Shown: piece after piece, positions 6,931-13,623 of the stretch
Numbering within the stretch: the stretch's first letter is position 1
How the letters are laid out: each line of letters opens with the position of its first letter
From: a virus
Length of the DNA: 36,970 nt
Reading direction: 5' to 3' (one strand)
IMG/VR virus record: IMGVR_UViG_3300045006_000163
Span: 1 to 36,970 of that record
Notes under the pieces: model-generated
Databases searched by the model: none
What the model was told of the DNA's origin: nothing
The model's input: only the letters and a program-made list of their open reading frames with translations
Program-made: the position numbers and the translations under genes

Positions 6931-7407
6931 TCAGCGGGCCTGAGTCCAGGGAATCGTCTCGGGCTTAACGCAAGCAACCACGCCGACGATGTTTCCCACA
7001 GCGAAAATCCGGCCAGGATGCAGGGCCGCAAGACGGTGAGCCTCCTGATTGGCTTCAGACCAAGAGGCATGGCCCACCCTCGGATCCCCCCCGCCGATGA
7101 CGCCGGGACTCCAGACGAACCATGGGCGATCCTTGGAGACGGCGGGCTTCTCGCCAGCCGGGAAGGTTGGAAGTTCATAGACGTTCATGGAGTCCTCGTT
7201 GTTCTTGGGGTTGGCAGACTCGGCCCTGATGGCCTCATCCGCATCGTTCATGGCAGCAATCTCGGCCCTTAGCGCGTGGCGCTCCTCCAGGACTCGCACC
7301 GCTGCATCCAGCCAATGCTCACCTGGCATCCAATCGCACTCGGAAAGGCCATTTCCAAGCGCACCCTGAATCTTTAACCTCACCCATTCGAGCGTGGGTT
7401 CACGCAT
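6931..7407 (-). CDS. Hypothetical phage protein, 158 residues
   Basis: The chosen ATG 7407 has AAAGGTGG five bases upstream; in-frame starts further upstream lack such a site. Residues 1-60 are helical (WVRLKIQGALGNGLSE, then VLEERHALRAEIAAMNDADE). The C-terminal part FVWSPGVIGGGDPRVGHASW then EANQEAHRLAALHPGRIFAVGNIVGVV looks like a compact alpha/beta domain found in small phage accessory proteins. Its function is not recognised. About 65 bases without a gene separate it from the Cys-rich gene, and the plus-strand islet starts divergently just upstream. Confidence 0.65.
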   Translation of the reverse strand: MREPTLEWVRLKIQGALGNGLSECDWMPGEHWLDAAVRVLEERHALRAEIAAMNDADEAIRAESANPKNNEDSMNVYELPTFPAGEKPAVSKDRPWFVWSPGVIGGGDPRVGHASWSEANQEAHRLAALHPGRIFAVGNIVGVVACVKPETIPWTQAR

Positions 7408-7518
7408 GGCTGCCACCTTTCTACCGACATCGGGAAAATTGCACCTAGAGAGGCATATCTTCATGATAAATCGCATCACCCATATAGACTTTCAATCCAG
7501 CCTGCCCTAATAATGTGG

Positions 7519-7537
7519 TGCGCCATGGTTGCGCCAT
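7519..7537 (+). promoter_or_regulatory. Direct repeat TGCGCCAT x2, 11 bp apart, ahead of plus-strand islet
   Basis: TGCGCCAT occurs at 7519-7526 and 7530-7537, one helical turn apart, and 13 bases before the start codon of the 56-residue gene. Its position between divergent genes suggests an operator. A weak promoter (TTCATG, 17 bases, TATAGA at about 7461-7489) lies upstream. Confidence 0.35.
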
Positions 7538-7550
7538 TATTGGAGATAAA

Positions 7551-7721
7551 ATGAAAACAAATTTTGAAATCATTACACTGAAACAACACACAAGAATAAA
7601 AGTCCCGCTTGTTATCCACAAAAGAGAATGCCGAAGCAATACGCCTGTGACAATAGCCGCAGTGTATTTCGATGGATTAAACTGGATCACTTTCGAACAA
7701 TATATTTCAAAAAACATCTAA
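7551..7721 (+). CDS. Small hypothetical protein of the plus-strand islet, 56 residues
   Basis: ATG 7551 is preceded by TTGGAGATAAA, a good ribosome site. The product is mostly beta-like: MKTNFEIITLKQHTRIKVPL, a middle with one Cys, then VTIAAVYFDGLNWITFEQYI. Its codons are much more AT-rich than those of its neighbours, which fits recent acquisition. It stands against the direction of all genes around it and forms a pair with the gene at 7746. No family is recognised. Confidence 0.6.
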   Translation: MKTNFEIITLKQHTRIKVPLVIHKRECRSNTPVTIAAVYFDGLNWITFEQYISKNI

Positions 7722-7745
7722 GCAACATCTAGAGGCAGGAATACC

Positions 7746-7907
7746 ATGCAACAAATAAGCGATGCCCAGAAAACGATAGAAATAGCCAGCAGATTTAACT
7801 GCGATAAGGAAACGAAAAACATGGTCGTTGGGCTTTTGATCAAGGCGGTGATGGAGCTCTCCGATCAGGTCCAGAAACTTGAAGACCGTCTGGATTCCAT
7901 GGGGTAA
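7746..7907 (+). CDS. Small helical protein of the plus-strand islet, 53 residues
   Basis: ATG 7746 has AGGCAGGA upstream and follows the previous gene by 24 bases. The product is helical: MQQISDAQKTIEIASRFNCD, then KNMVVGLLIKAVMELSD and a coiled-coil-like end QVQKLEDRLDSMG. It ends 11 bases before the convergent zinc-ribbon gene. The pair of tiny genes on the opposite strand resembles a moron or toxin-antitoxin-like insertion, but no known family is visible. Confidence 0.55.
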   Translation: MQQISDAQKTIEIASRFNCDKETKNMVVGLLIKAVMELSDQVQKLEDRLDSMG

Positions 7908-7918
7908 CTCATGGACAT

Positions 7919-8158
7919 TCACACTTCGTTGTCGATGTAGACCGCTGCGAGTTTCTTCCCGCAGTAGGGGCAGAACTTGAAGTTGTTCTCGTCTGGACCG
8001 TCCTCGTTGAAACAGAACTGAGGTCCATCGCCCTCTCGTTCTCGGGTGCAATCCGAGGTCCAGATGCCGTCATGGTCTTCAGTCCATACACAGGCTTCGT
8101 TGCTCAAAGGTTCCTCCAGATGGACATCAGCGATCAAACGCCACAGATCCCGAAGCAC
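7919..8158 (-). CDS. Small zinc-ribbon-like protein
   Basis: Up to 79 residues. The start is uncertain: GTG 8158 overlaps the preceding gene by 25 bases, and an in-frame TTG (about 8137) overlaps its stop as TTGA. The C-terminal half holds CTREREGDGPQFC and FKFCPYCGKKLA, which together make a four-cysteine site. The N-terminal half carries VWTEDHDGIWTSDC, a pattern frequent in small phage proteins with terminal CPYCGK. It probably binds zinc; its partner or target is unknown. Confidence 0.65.
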   Translation of the reverse strand: MLRDLWRLIADVHLEEPLSNEACVWTEDHDGIWTSDCTREREGDGPQFCFNEDGPDENNFKFCPYCGKKLAAVYIDNEV

Positions 8159-8976
8159 TCGTCGCTCCAGGAGTCATAGTCGTCAAAGAGGGGGATTCCG
8201 CCCGCGATCTTGGCGATTCGGTCGGCGGCGATCAGTTCCACCGCCTCTTCGAGGGGGCAGCAGGACCGGTGAATAAAGGCCTGGCCCTTGAATCCCGCGT
8301 GAGGCTGGCGGATGGAGGCGTCGAAGTCGATGGCCCGGCGGAAATCCCAGGGGGCCTCCTCGCGGTAAGCCACCCAATCCCGGATGTAGGGGCACATGAA
8401 GCAGCGGGACTTTGGGGGCCGGACGCCGTGCTTGTCGCAGTAGGCGAGGCAGTCCCGGCGGTTCCACCCTAGCTCGATCAGGGGGTAGATGTTGGTGATG
8501 GTCTTGTTCTGGTTGGGTTTCATTCGGTCGGCTTCGTCGGTAGAGATCCCGAGCCAGAGGGCCACGCCTTCCTTGGGCCACCGCTGGCGCGGCTTGAGCC
8601 CCAGCTCGGCCCGGATGCCGCGCTCGATGGGCAGGATCTTGAACTCCGCGGTGCATTTCCGCATGAGCTTGCCGATGGAGCCGTCCGGGTTCTGCGTGAA
8701 TAAGGGAACGAATGACCGGTTCCCTGTGCGGGCCGAGCCGCCAAGGATGGAGCCATTGGAGACGCACCGGACAGGGATGGGGAATCCACGGCGGGCCATC
8801 CGGTCGAAGTGCTCATGGGTTGCCTGGACCTCGGCCCCGGTATCGGCGAAGAACGCCACATCAGGGAGATGCCCAACGGCCCCCATGAGGAGGTCGGGAT
8901 CGTGCTGGATGAGCAGCATCATCGCGGTGGACTGGACGCCAGCGCCGAAGCTGAATGCGCGGAGCTTGAAGGTCAT
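8134..8976 (-). CDS. PAPS reductase-like PP-loop enzyme
   Basis: 280 residues. ATG 8976 overlaps the preceding zinc-ribbon gene (ATGA), with GGAGG seven bases before. The PP-loop SFGAGVQST at 9-17 binds ATP or an adenylylated substrate, and FFADTGAE at 42-49 is the second family motif. A Cys set, C108 (KCTAEFK), C180, C192/C195 (CFMCPY) and C239/C240 (SCCP), could bind an Fe-S cluster or zinc. The family adenylates or reduces sulfur compounds or modifies nucleic acids (DndC is a relative). Phage members have no settled function. Tight coupling to a zinc-ribbon gene suggests that the two act together. Confidence 0.87.
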   Translation of the reverse strand: MTFKLRAFSFGAGVQSTAMMLLIQHDPDLLMGAVGHLPDVAFFADTGAEVQATHEHFDRMARRGFPIPVRCVSNGSILGGSARTGNRSFVPLFTQNPDGSIGKLMRKCTAEFKILPIERGIRAELGLKPRQRWPKEGVALWLGISTDEADRMKPNQNKTITNIYPLIELGWNRRDCLAYCDKHGVRPPKSRCFMCPYIRDWVAYREEAPWDFRRAIDFDASIRQPHAGFKGQAFIHRSCCPLEEAVELIAADRIAKIAGGIPLFDDYDSWSDECFGICGV

Positions 8977-9092
8977 GGCTTCGCCTCCGGTTCCCAGCCG
9001 CAGTTCGGGCAGGCCCCATCGTCCATGTCGGGGTCGCCGGGGTAGCACTCGTGGCCGCATTCGGGACAATAGGTGATTTCAGGTTCAGACAT
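8973..9092 (-). CDS. 39-residue zinc ribbon coupled to the PP-loop enzyme
   Basis: ATG 9092, TGA overlapping the PP-loop gene start by 4 bases. The sequence is MSEPEITYCPECGHECYPGD, then an acidic turn DMDDG, then ACPNCGWEPEAKP: a textbook CxxC...CxxC zinc ribbon with one extra Cys and His. The ribosome site is weak (CGGGAACCCT). A role as a nucleic-acid-binding or scaffolding partner of the following enzyme is inferred from the coupling. Confidence 0.7.
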   Translation of the reverse strand: MSEPEITYCPECGHECYPGDPDMDDGACPNCGWEPEAKP

Positions 9093-9113
9093 AGGGTTCC
9101 CGGGGATGGACAT

Positions 9114-9302
9114 TCACGCCCCGCGCTCACGAATGGCGTTTTTGAGGTCAATGGCTCGGCACTCGTCCGAACACGTTTCGAATGGGATAGGGTCGGTGAA
9201 TCGGTCCTTGGGCTTCTCTTTCATCCGCCACATCCACGATTCAGACCACGCTTCGACCTTCCCGCAAACGTCGCAGCGGTGGATTTTCCGCAGCAGGGTC
9301 AT
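9114..9302 (-). CDS. Small zinc-finger-like protein, 62 residues
   Basis: ATG 9302 has AAAGGAG five bases upstream, which decides it over earlier in-frame codons. CDVCGK near the start pairs with ETCSDECRAIDL near the end to give four cysteines. Between them is an aromatic, basic stretch (WSESWMWRMKEKPKDRF). The C-terminal half resembles the CxxxC-helix part of small phage zinc proteins. About 100 bases lie between it and the upstream gene, with no clear feature. Confidence 0.65.
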   Translation of the reverse strand: MTLLRKIHRCDVCGKVEAWSESWMWRMKEKPKDRFTDPIPFETCSDECRAIDLKNAIRERGA

Positions 9303-9401
9303 GGGTTCTCCTTTCCGGATCATTTCCGTGCCGTCACGAAATTGACCCAAGCGCAGTCAATGCGCGGGTTTCTTGGTGCTGCTTCCAGAGATCCCCGGAA
9401 G

Positions 9402-9740
9402 CTAAACGTCATCGAAAAGTGGGGGCGGCGCGTCGAAGGCCTCGATGATTCGCCGGGCTGCAGCCTGGATCGTTCGACTTCCGACATCCTGCTGGGTGGA
9501 CCCGCAGTGATTGCAACCAGGCAGGCCGGGAAGATCGCTGGGCTCCTGATAGATCCACACATCCCAGCACTCCGGCCATTCCTGCAGAATCAGGGCCTCA
9601 CCCTCACGGCCAGTCGGGAGTTCCAGCAGGGGATCCCCCTGCCTTCCATCCACCACGCGGGCCAGGTGTCCCAGCAGTTCCGGAGTCAGCGGCTTGGGGC
9701 CGAGCCAGTGACCCCACCCCATGTAATCCACCGGCTTCAC
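9402..9740 (-). CDS. Hypothetical protein, 112 residues
   Basis: The GTG start at 9740 overlaps the previous stop (GTGA). The product has a compact N-terminal part (VDYMGWGHWLGPKPLTPELL, then LELPTGREGEALILQEWPEC) that looks like a small alpha/beta fold. A CNHCG pair follows, and the acidic end is IIEAFDAPPPLFDDV. The short acidic Phe-containing tail is similar in style to tails that contact SSB or sliding clamps, but that is speculation. No family is recognised. Confidence 0.65.
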   Translation of the reverse strand: MKPVDYMGWGHWLGPKPLTPELLGHLARVVDGRQGDPLLELPTGREGEALILQEWPECWDVWIYQEPSDLPGLPGCNHCGSTQQDVGSRTIQAAARRIIEAFDAPPPLFDDV

Positions 9741-9982
9741 GCCGCCCCCTTGGCCGCCATCAGCTGCTGCCGCCGGAGCTCCACCGTCTCCCAGGCAATC
9801 GATGCTTTTCGAGAGAGGTCTACGCACTCCACATCCTGCTTCCATGCGGCCTCAAGGATGTCTGGCGTCTGGTTCCAGGAAGGAATGCCAGAGCGCACGC
9901 AGCGCATCCGCTGCACCAACCTGCACTGAATGGCCTCAGCGTTTGCCAGGGCCTCGTCGTAGAGCTGATTCAACCGGCGCAT
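9737..9982 (-). CDS. Small helical hypothetical protein, 81 residues
   Basis: ATG 9982 overlaps the end of the preceding gene by 13 bases, and its TGA overlaps the next gene as GTGA. The product is helical throughout (RRLNQLYDEALANAEAIQCR, then VDLSRKASIAWETVELRRQQ) with three Cys. Its role is unknown. It is translationally coupled on both sides within the early operon. Confidence 0.6.
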   Translation of the reverse strand: MRRLNQLYDEALANAEAIQCRLVQRMRCVRSGIPSWNQTPDILEAAWKQDVECVDLSRKASIAWETVELRRQQLMAAKGAA

Positions 9983-10290
9983 GCGTCCTCCTGCTGCAGC
10001 TTTCGCTGCCCCTCCACGCCCTCCCTGGCTTTCTTCCGCGCCATCGCTATCAGGAACTCAGCCTCTCCCGCGCCCGCATAGGCCCGGCGCACGCTGCGCT
10101 CCAGGAACTCTGCGGCCTTCTCCAGGTTGTAGGCCGCCTTGGGGTCTGGCTCATCCATCAGGGTCAGGTAGCCCAGGCCCAGGGCGTAGACGTAGGAGAG
10201 AGCTGTCAGGTGCCACAGCGCCTCCGCCTGGGAAAGGCTGTCGGGCAGATCCCCGAAGTCGAAGGCCTTGGGCGCGACCAGATCACTCAT
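9970..10290 (-). CDS. Hypothetical protein, 106 residues
   Basis: ATG 10290 (GTG 10293 is possible) lies inside the end of the upstream gene, which supplies GGAGGTGGGT as ribosome site. The N-terminal part is acidic (DFGDLPDSLSQAEALWHL), followed by helices ALSYVYALGLGYLTLMDEP and NLEKAAEFLERSVRRAYAGA, a TPR-like or helical-bundle arrangement. No family is recognised. It belongs to the run of coupled genes behind the helicase. Confidence 0.65.
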   Translation of the reverse strand: MSDLVAPKAFDFGDLPDSLSQAEALWHLTALSYVYALGLGYLTLMDEPDPKAAYNLEKAAEFLERSVRRAYAGAGEAEFLIAMARKKAREGVEGQRKLQQEDACAG

Positions 10291-10441
10291 CACCCACCTC
10301 CAGCAGTGGAACCCCCAACGCGGCCTGCCGCTGCGCCTCCTGCCGCCTCTCCAGTTCCTTTTCCTCCCGCGCCTTCCGCTCCTCGGGCGTCAGAATCCCG
10401 AGGCCGATGCGGATGCGCTCGCTTTTCACATCACGCGCCAT
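10283..10441 (-). CDS. 52-residue charged protein downstream of DnaB
   Basis: ATG 10441 shares one base with the helicase stop (TGATG). After MARDVKSERIRIGLGILTPE the chain is a strongly charged helix, ERKAREEKELERRQEAQRQA, ending GVPLLEVGDE. A charged helix with a terminal acidic patch beside a helicase gene could be a replication accessory protein. No family is recognised. Its exact coupling with genes on both sides supports that it is expressed. Confidence 0.6.
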   Translation of the reverse strand: MARDVKSERIRIGLGILTPEERKAREEKELERRQEAQRQAALGVPLLEVGDE

Positions 10442-11811
10442 CACAACCCCCTTCCGCGCCTGGGCGCGGCCTCTGTCGTTCGTTCCAACTCGCAGAACTG
10501 GCTGCAGGCCCCGCGGAACTCCAGCTCCCGCTTCCAGCCGCCTGCGCCGCTCCGGTTCTTGGCGACCTTCGCCATCACCGCCACGCTCTCCTGGAACCCC
10601 TCGCTGGCCTTCGCCTCCTTGGGCCAGAGCATCACCACCGCGTTGGCATCTTCCTCCCAGCCGCCCGTTTCCTTCAGATCGCTGAGCTTTGGCTCGCCGC
10701 CATCGCCGGAACGGTTCAACTGGCAGAGGGTCACGATGCAGATGCCCAGCTCCTGGGCCAGGCGCTTGATGGCCCGGCTGATGGCCGTCCAGCACGCGGC
10801 ATCGTTCGCGCCCCGCGCCAGGTTCGGCTTCTGCACCAGCAGCACATGGTCGATCCAGACCGATGTGACCCTGTGCAGCCGCACCGCATCGCGGATCGTG
10901 GCCTCTACCGTGGGCCAGGGCACATTCGAGGGGTGAATCCAGTGGTGAATTCGATCCAGCGTCTCGGTTTCCCGGCTCAGGTTGAACACCGAGGCATCCG
11001 AGTATGTGCCCGCCCGGAACCGGCGGTGCCCCTCCGAGGTCTTCCAGCTCGCTAGGCGGGCCTCCACCTCGTATTCGTCCATCTCCAAACTGATCAACAG
11101 CGAGGCATGCCCCTGGGATGCCGTCTTCCACAGCCCCTGGATGGCCATGGCCGACTTCCCGACCCCAGGCCGGGCCGCCACCATCACCACGTGCCGAGGC
11201 GCGGCCTCCACCGATTCGTCGATGGCAGGCAGGCCGAACCAGACCCGCTTGCCGCCAGCCTCGTTGGCATCCCTGAAAGCCTCCCGGGCCTGAACCCGGT
11301 CCACCAGATCGGAAGCCTTGCGGATGCCCTTCGAGGCATGCCCCGCGTTCAGCTCCGTCAGGCGGGCCTGCAGGTCCGAGATGAGGGCCTGCACATCCCG
11401 ACCCTGGCCCTGGGCCTGCTGCTGGGCATCCTGGCCCAGCCGGATCACCTGGCGGGCGCGCCACAGATCCACCAGCCGATCCACCAGCACAGAGGGCCTG
11501 CGCACCTCCTCGCCGCCCAGGATTTCGACGAGGCTGGGGTACCCGCCCACCTTGCCCAGGGTTCCCTGGCGCTCCAGGGTCGCCTTCAGCGCCAGGGGAT
11601 CGATGTCTGCAGCAGCCCCGTACAGGGCCTGGATGGCCCCCAGGATCGCCCGATGTGCCGGATGCACCAGGTGATGGGGCTGGATGCCGAGGACAGCCCT
11701 GTGAGCGTCCAGATACTGCGAACCAGGATCCAGGGCACCCGCCGCCCCCAAAGTCGCGATCAAGGAACGCTCTGCCTCGATGTCTTCCGGAAGGGGTTCA
11801 TCGTTCTTCAC
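10441..11811 (-). CDS. dnaB: Replicative DNA helicase, DnaB family
   Basis: 456 residues. The GTG start at 11811 overlaps the previous stop (GTGA), with GGGAGG about five bases upstream. The N-terminal domain (1-110; EDIEAERSLIATLGAAGALD) is the DnaB primase-interaction domain. The RecA-like domain has Walker A ARPGVGKSA (213-221), Walker B VWIDHVLLV (D321) and the H4-like CQLNRSGDGG (363-372) with a following Lys/Arg-rich segment. It unwinds the template 5'-3' as a hexamer. The gene directly upstream probably encodes its loader or organiser. No phage primase or polymerase is visible, so host enzymes likely complete the fork. Confidence 0.95.
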   Translation of the reverse strand: MKNDEPLPEDIEAERSLIATLGAAGALDPGSQYLDAHRAVLGIQPHHLVHPAHRAILGAIQALYGAAADIDPLALKATLERQGTLGKVGGYPSLVEILGGEEVRRPSVLVDRLVDLWRARQVIRLGQDAQQQAQGQGRDVQALISDLQARLTELNAGHASKGIRKASDLVDRVQAREAFRDANEAGGKRVWFGLPAIDESVEAAPRHVVMVAARPGVGKSAMAIQGLWKTASQGHASLLISLEMDEYEVEARLASWKTSEGHRRFRAGTYSDASVFNLSRETETLDRIHHWIHPSNVPWPTVEATIRDAVRLHRVTSVWIDHVLLVQKPNLARGANDAACWTAISRAIKRLAQELGICIVTLCQLNRSGDGGEPKLSDLKETGGWEEDANAVVMLWPKEAKASEGFQESVAVMAKVAKNRSGAGGWKRELEFRGACSQFCELERTTEAAPRRGRGL

Positions 11812-12635
11812 GACGGCCTCCCTTCCCGCGTCAGGATCGCCTGGGCGCCCTTGAGCCATGGCGGAGCCTGACCCGCCTTGCCCGGCCCGAAGAAGAACTG
11901 GATGGCGTTCGGGTACGGATTGTCCTCCAGCTCCAGCCACTCATTGGCCACCCGCTCCAGCAGCTCCACGGAGAGCTTCGATTCCTGCTGTAGCAGGGCC
12001 TCCACGTTGCTGGCCGCGTCCACCAGGTCATTGGCCACCTTCGAGCCATTCCGGCGCTCCTTGGGCCATCGCGCCTCAAGACGCTTGAGCATGGCCACCA
12101 CCTCGGGCCGGAAGGGCGCCAGCCGCTCGGCCTTGGTCCGCCGCTTCGGCTTGCCGCCCGCAGTTCCCCCATGGGGGATAGGGGGTACTTGTACTGCTTC
12201 TGCTTCTGCTTCTGCTTCTGCTTCTGCTTCTGCTTGGGTCGACATAGTCGACTTTTGTCGACTGTCGACACTTGTCGACTTCCGTTTTCCCTTGACCCAA
12301 TCCCGCTGGTATTCCCGGCGATCATCCGCCGCCCGCATGGCCCGGAACTTCTCATAGTTCAGGACCGCCCATCCGCCATCCACCTCACATACCCGCCGAC
12401 CCTCATGTTTTCGGGTTCGGGAGTGTGGATCCGGGCTGGAAAGAATCTCAAGCGCATCCACGCACTCCTCCAGGGAGACGCGGGCCGCGTCCGCCAGGCC
12501 CGGGAGGCTCGCGGCCACCTCTCCCCGGGCGTCACACATCACCAGCATGGTGATCCAGACAATCTTCACGTGCGGGGCCTCGCGCCAGATGGTCGAGTGG
12601 ATCAGCCCCGCATCGAGCTTCGTGAAACCGCTCAT
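11808..12635 (-). CDS. Replication initiator/organiser-like protein with internal repeats
   Basis: 275 residues; ATG 12635 overlaps the MazG-like stop (ATGA) and has GGAGGAG upstream. Residues 1-100 (FTKLDAGLIHSTIWREAP, then VKIVWITMLVMCDARGEV) form a winged-helix-like domain common in phage replication organisers. There follows a Ser/Thr/Lys-rich linker, a Glu-Ala repeat of about 14 residues, a basic stretch, and a C-terminal helical domain (VVAMLKRLEARWPKERRN onward). It lies immediately before dnaB, the usual place for an O/DnaD-like protein. The linker DNA carries two striking repeat arrays and may be the replication origin, as in lambda O. Confidence 0.8.
   Translation of the reverse strand: MSGFTKLDAGLIHSTIWREAPHVKIVWITMLVMCDARGEVAASLPGLADAARVSLEECVDALEILSSPDPHSRTRKHEGRRVCEVDGGWAVLNYEKFRAMRAADDRREYQRDWVKGKRKSTSVDSRQKSTMSTQAEAEAEAEAEAEAVQVPPIPHGGTAGGKPKRRTKAERLAPFRPEVVAMLKRLEARWPKERRNGSKVANDLVDAASNVEALLQQESKLSVELLERVANEWLELEDNPYPNAIQFFFGPGKAGQAPPWLKGAQAILTREGRPS
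12195..12230. repeat. Hexanucleotide tandem repeat (TGCTTC)6
   Basis: Six perfect copies of TGCTTC (plus strand), with a seventh imperfect one, encode the Glu-Ala run of the replication protein on the minus strand. The unit length keeps the frame whatever the copy number, so the array can vary by slippage without loss of function. Confidence 0.9.
12238..12279. repeat. Five GTCGAC repeats, iteron-like; candidate replication origin
   Basis: GTCGAC occurs at 12238, 12247, 12257, 12264 and 12274, with steps of 9, 10, 7 and 10 bases, so four copies fall nearly on one helical face. The cluster is inside the replication organiser gene, beside a pyrimidine-rich hexamer tract on the plus strand, the same layout as iterons within lambda O. 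It is proposed as an initiator-binding array on this basis. Confidence 0.5.
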
Positions 12636-13114
12636 GCCTCCTCCAAATGCCGGATGCGCCCGTCCTGGCCCGGAGGCCCCCACTTGCGAATCTGGTTCTG
12701 CTGGAACACCACCTCCGTGGCAGCCAGCAGATCGATGTCCAGCTTCCCGGCGATGCCCATCAGCACGTGCAGGCAGTCGCAGGCCTCCTTGGGCTTCAGC
12801 TCCAGGGGAGCATCGCGCAGCTCGTCGACCTCCTCCTGCAGCTTCGCCAGCAGGCCCTGCAGGGTGTTCGCTTCGCCGAAGGTCGCGTTCTGCCACTCGC
12901 AGATTCGCTCCTGCAGGCGGATGCGCTCACACATGGATTTGTTCGCCAGGAGCAGCAGTTTCCAATCCTGGGGCGGCATCCCGTACTCCAGCTCCTCGGC
13001 GATCTCTGCCTGAAGGGACTGGAGGGGTCCGCCATCCTCAAGACCTCCAGGCACCAGGGATTCCAGCGAGGCCAGCAGCGTGGAGCAGCGCTCCAAGAGC
13101 TCCAGCGCGGCCAT
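12632..13114 (-). CDS. MazG-like nucleoside triphosphate pyrophosphohydrolase
   Basis: 160 residues. ATG 13114 shares one base with the HD gene stop (TGATG). The MazG metal motif is EEVDEL (94-99), with a second acidic set EACDC (E110, D113). The C-terminal NQIRKWGPPGQDG matches the conserved N-R-W-P end of the phage dATP/dGTP pyrophosphohydrolase group (DUF550-like). Such enzymes split dNTPs to dNMP and pyrophosphate. Residues 1-65 are an extra helical region. Fusion in one transcript with an HD deoxynucleotidase-like gene indicates control of the nucleotide pool during replication. Confidence 0.82.
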   Translation of the reverse strand: MAALELLERCSTLLASLESLVPGGLEDGGPLQSLQAEIAEELEYGMPPQDWKLLLLANKSMCERIRLQERICEWQNATFGEANTLQGLLAKLQEEVDELRDAPLELKPKEACDCLHVLMGIAGKLDIDLLAATEVVFQQNQIRKWGPPGQDGRIRHLEEA

Positions 13115-13623
13115 CAGAACACCCCCAGGGCCGCGCGCACACGATTCAGGATCGTGTTGCTGAGCTGGGAGCCGTCCCCGAACTCGGCCTCGGCCACCCG
13201 CAGGGCAACCTCCATGGTTTCGTCCGCCAGCTCGGGCGCCCAGCGACGGGCGAATAGGGCCGCCTCCAGGCGATCCGCCATGCACACCACCTTCACCGCG
13301 AAGGGCGCGAATCTGGCTTCCAGATCCCAGCCCCAAAACAATTCCATGCACGCGGCATCCAGATCGATGCCCCTCGTTTTCATCTCCCGCTTCATGGGAT
13401 AGGGCAGATCCCCAAACGAGGTCTCATGGGCATCGTGGAGCAGCGCGTAGTGGAGCAGGTCGGACTTTTCGCCAGCCGTGATCTCCAGTTCTCGCACCAG
13501 CCACATCGCGAGGAGCGCCACCTGGGCCGAGTGATCCGCCAGGGTCTGCTCCCGCAGCACGGGCGAGGTGTGCCAGCGCCGGGTATAGCCCATGGCGCAG
13601 ATCGTTTCGAGCTTCATCACCAT
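13114..13623 (-). CDS. HD-domain nucleotide phosphohydrolase, YfbR/DatZ-like
   Basis: 169 residues; ATG 13623 (GTG 13626 is possible) follows AGGAG. The metal site of the HD superfamily is visible: H18 in RRWHTSPVL, H31 in LADHSAQV, and H63-D64 in LLHDAHETSFGDLP, with a later Asp in VCMADRLEAA. Size, the opening RWH and the HD...HE pattern match 5'-deoxynucleotidase YfbR and the viral dATP triphosphohydrolase DatZ, which cannot be told apart here. It overlaps the MazG-like gene by one base. The likely substrate is a deoxynucleotide; DatZ-type action would remove dATP from the pool. Confidence 0.82.
   Translation of the reverse strand: MVMKLETICAMGYTRRWHTSPVLREQTLADHSAQVALLAMWLVRELEITAGEKSDLLHYALLHDAHETSFGDLPYPMKREMKTRGIDLDAACMELFWGWDLEARFAPFAVKVVCMADRLEAALFARRWAPELADETMEVALRVAEAEFGDGSQLSNTILNRVRAALGVF

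Noticed and set aside
12195-12279. CRISPR array
   Set aside because: Units are 6 bp with no spacers of constant length, and the segment is coding.
12632-13623. Complete Z-DNA (2-aminoadenine) pathway
   Set aside because: No PurZ-like (adenylosuccinate synthetase) or DpoZ-like gene was found anywhere in the circle; only the HD and MazG enzymes are present.
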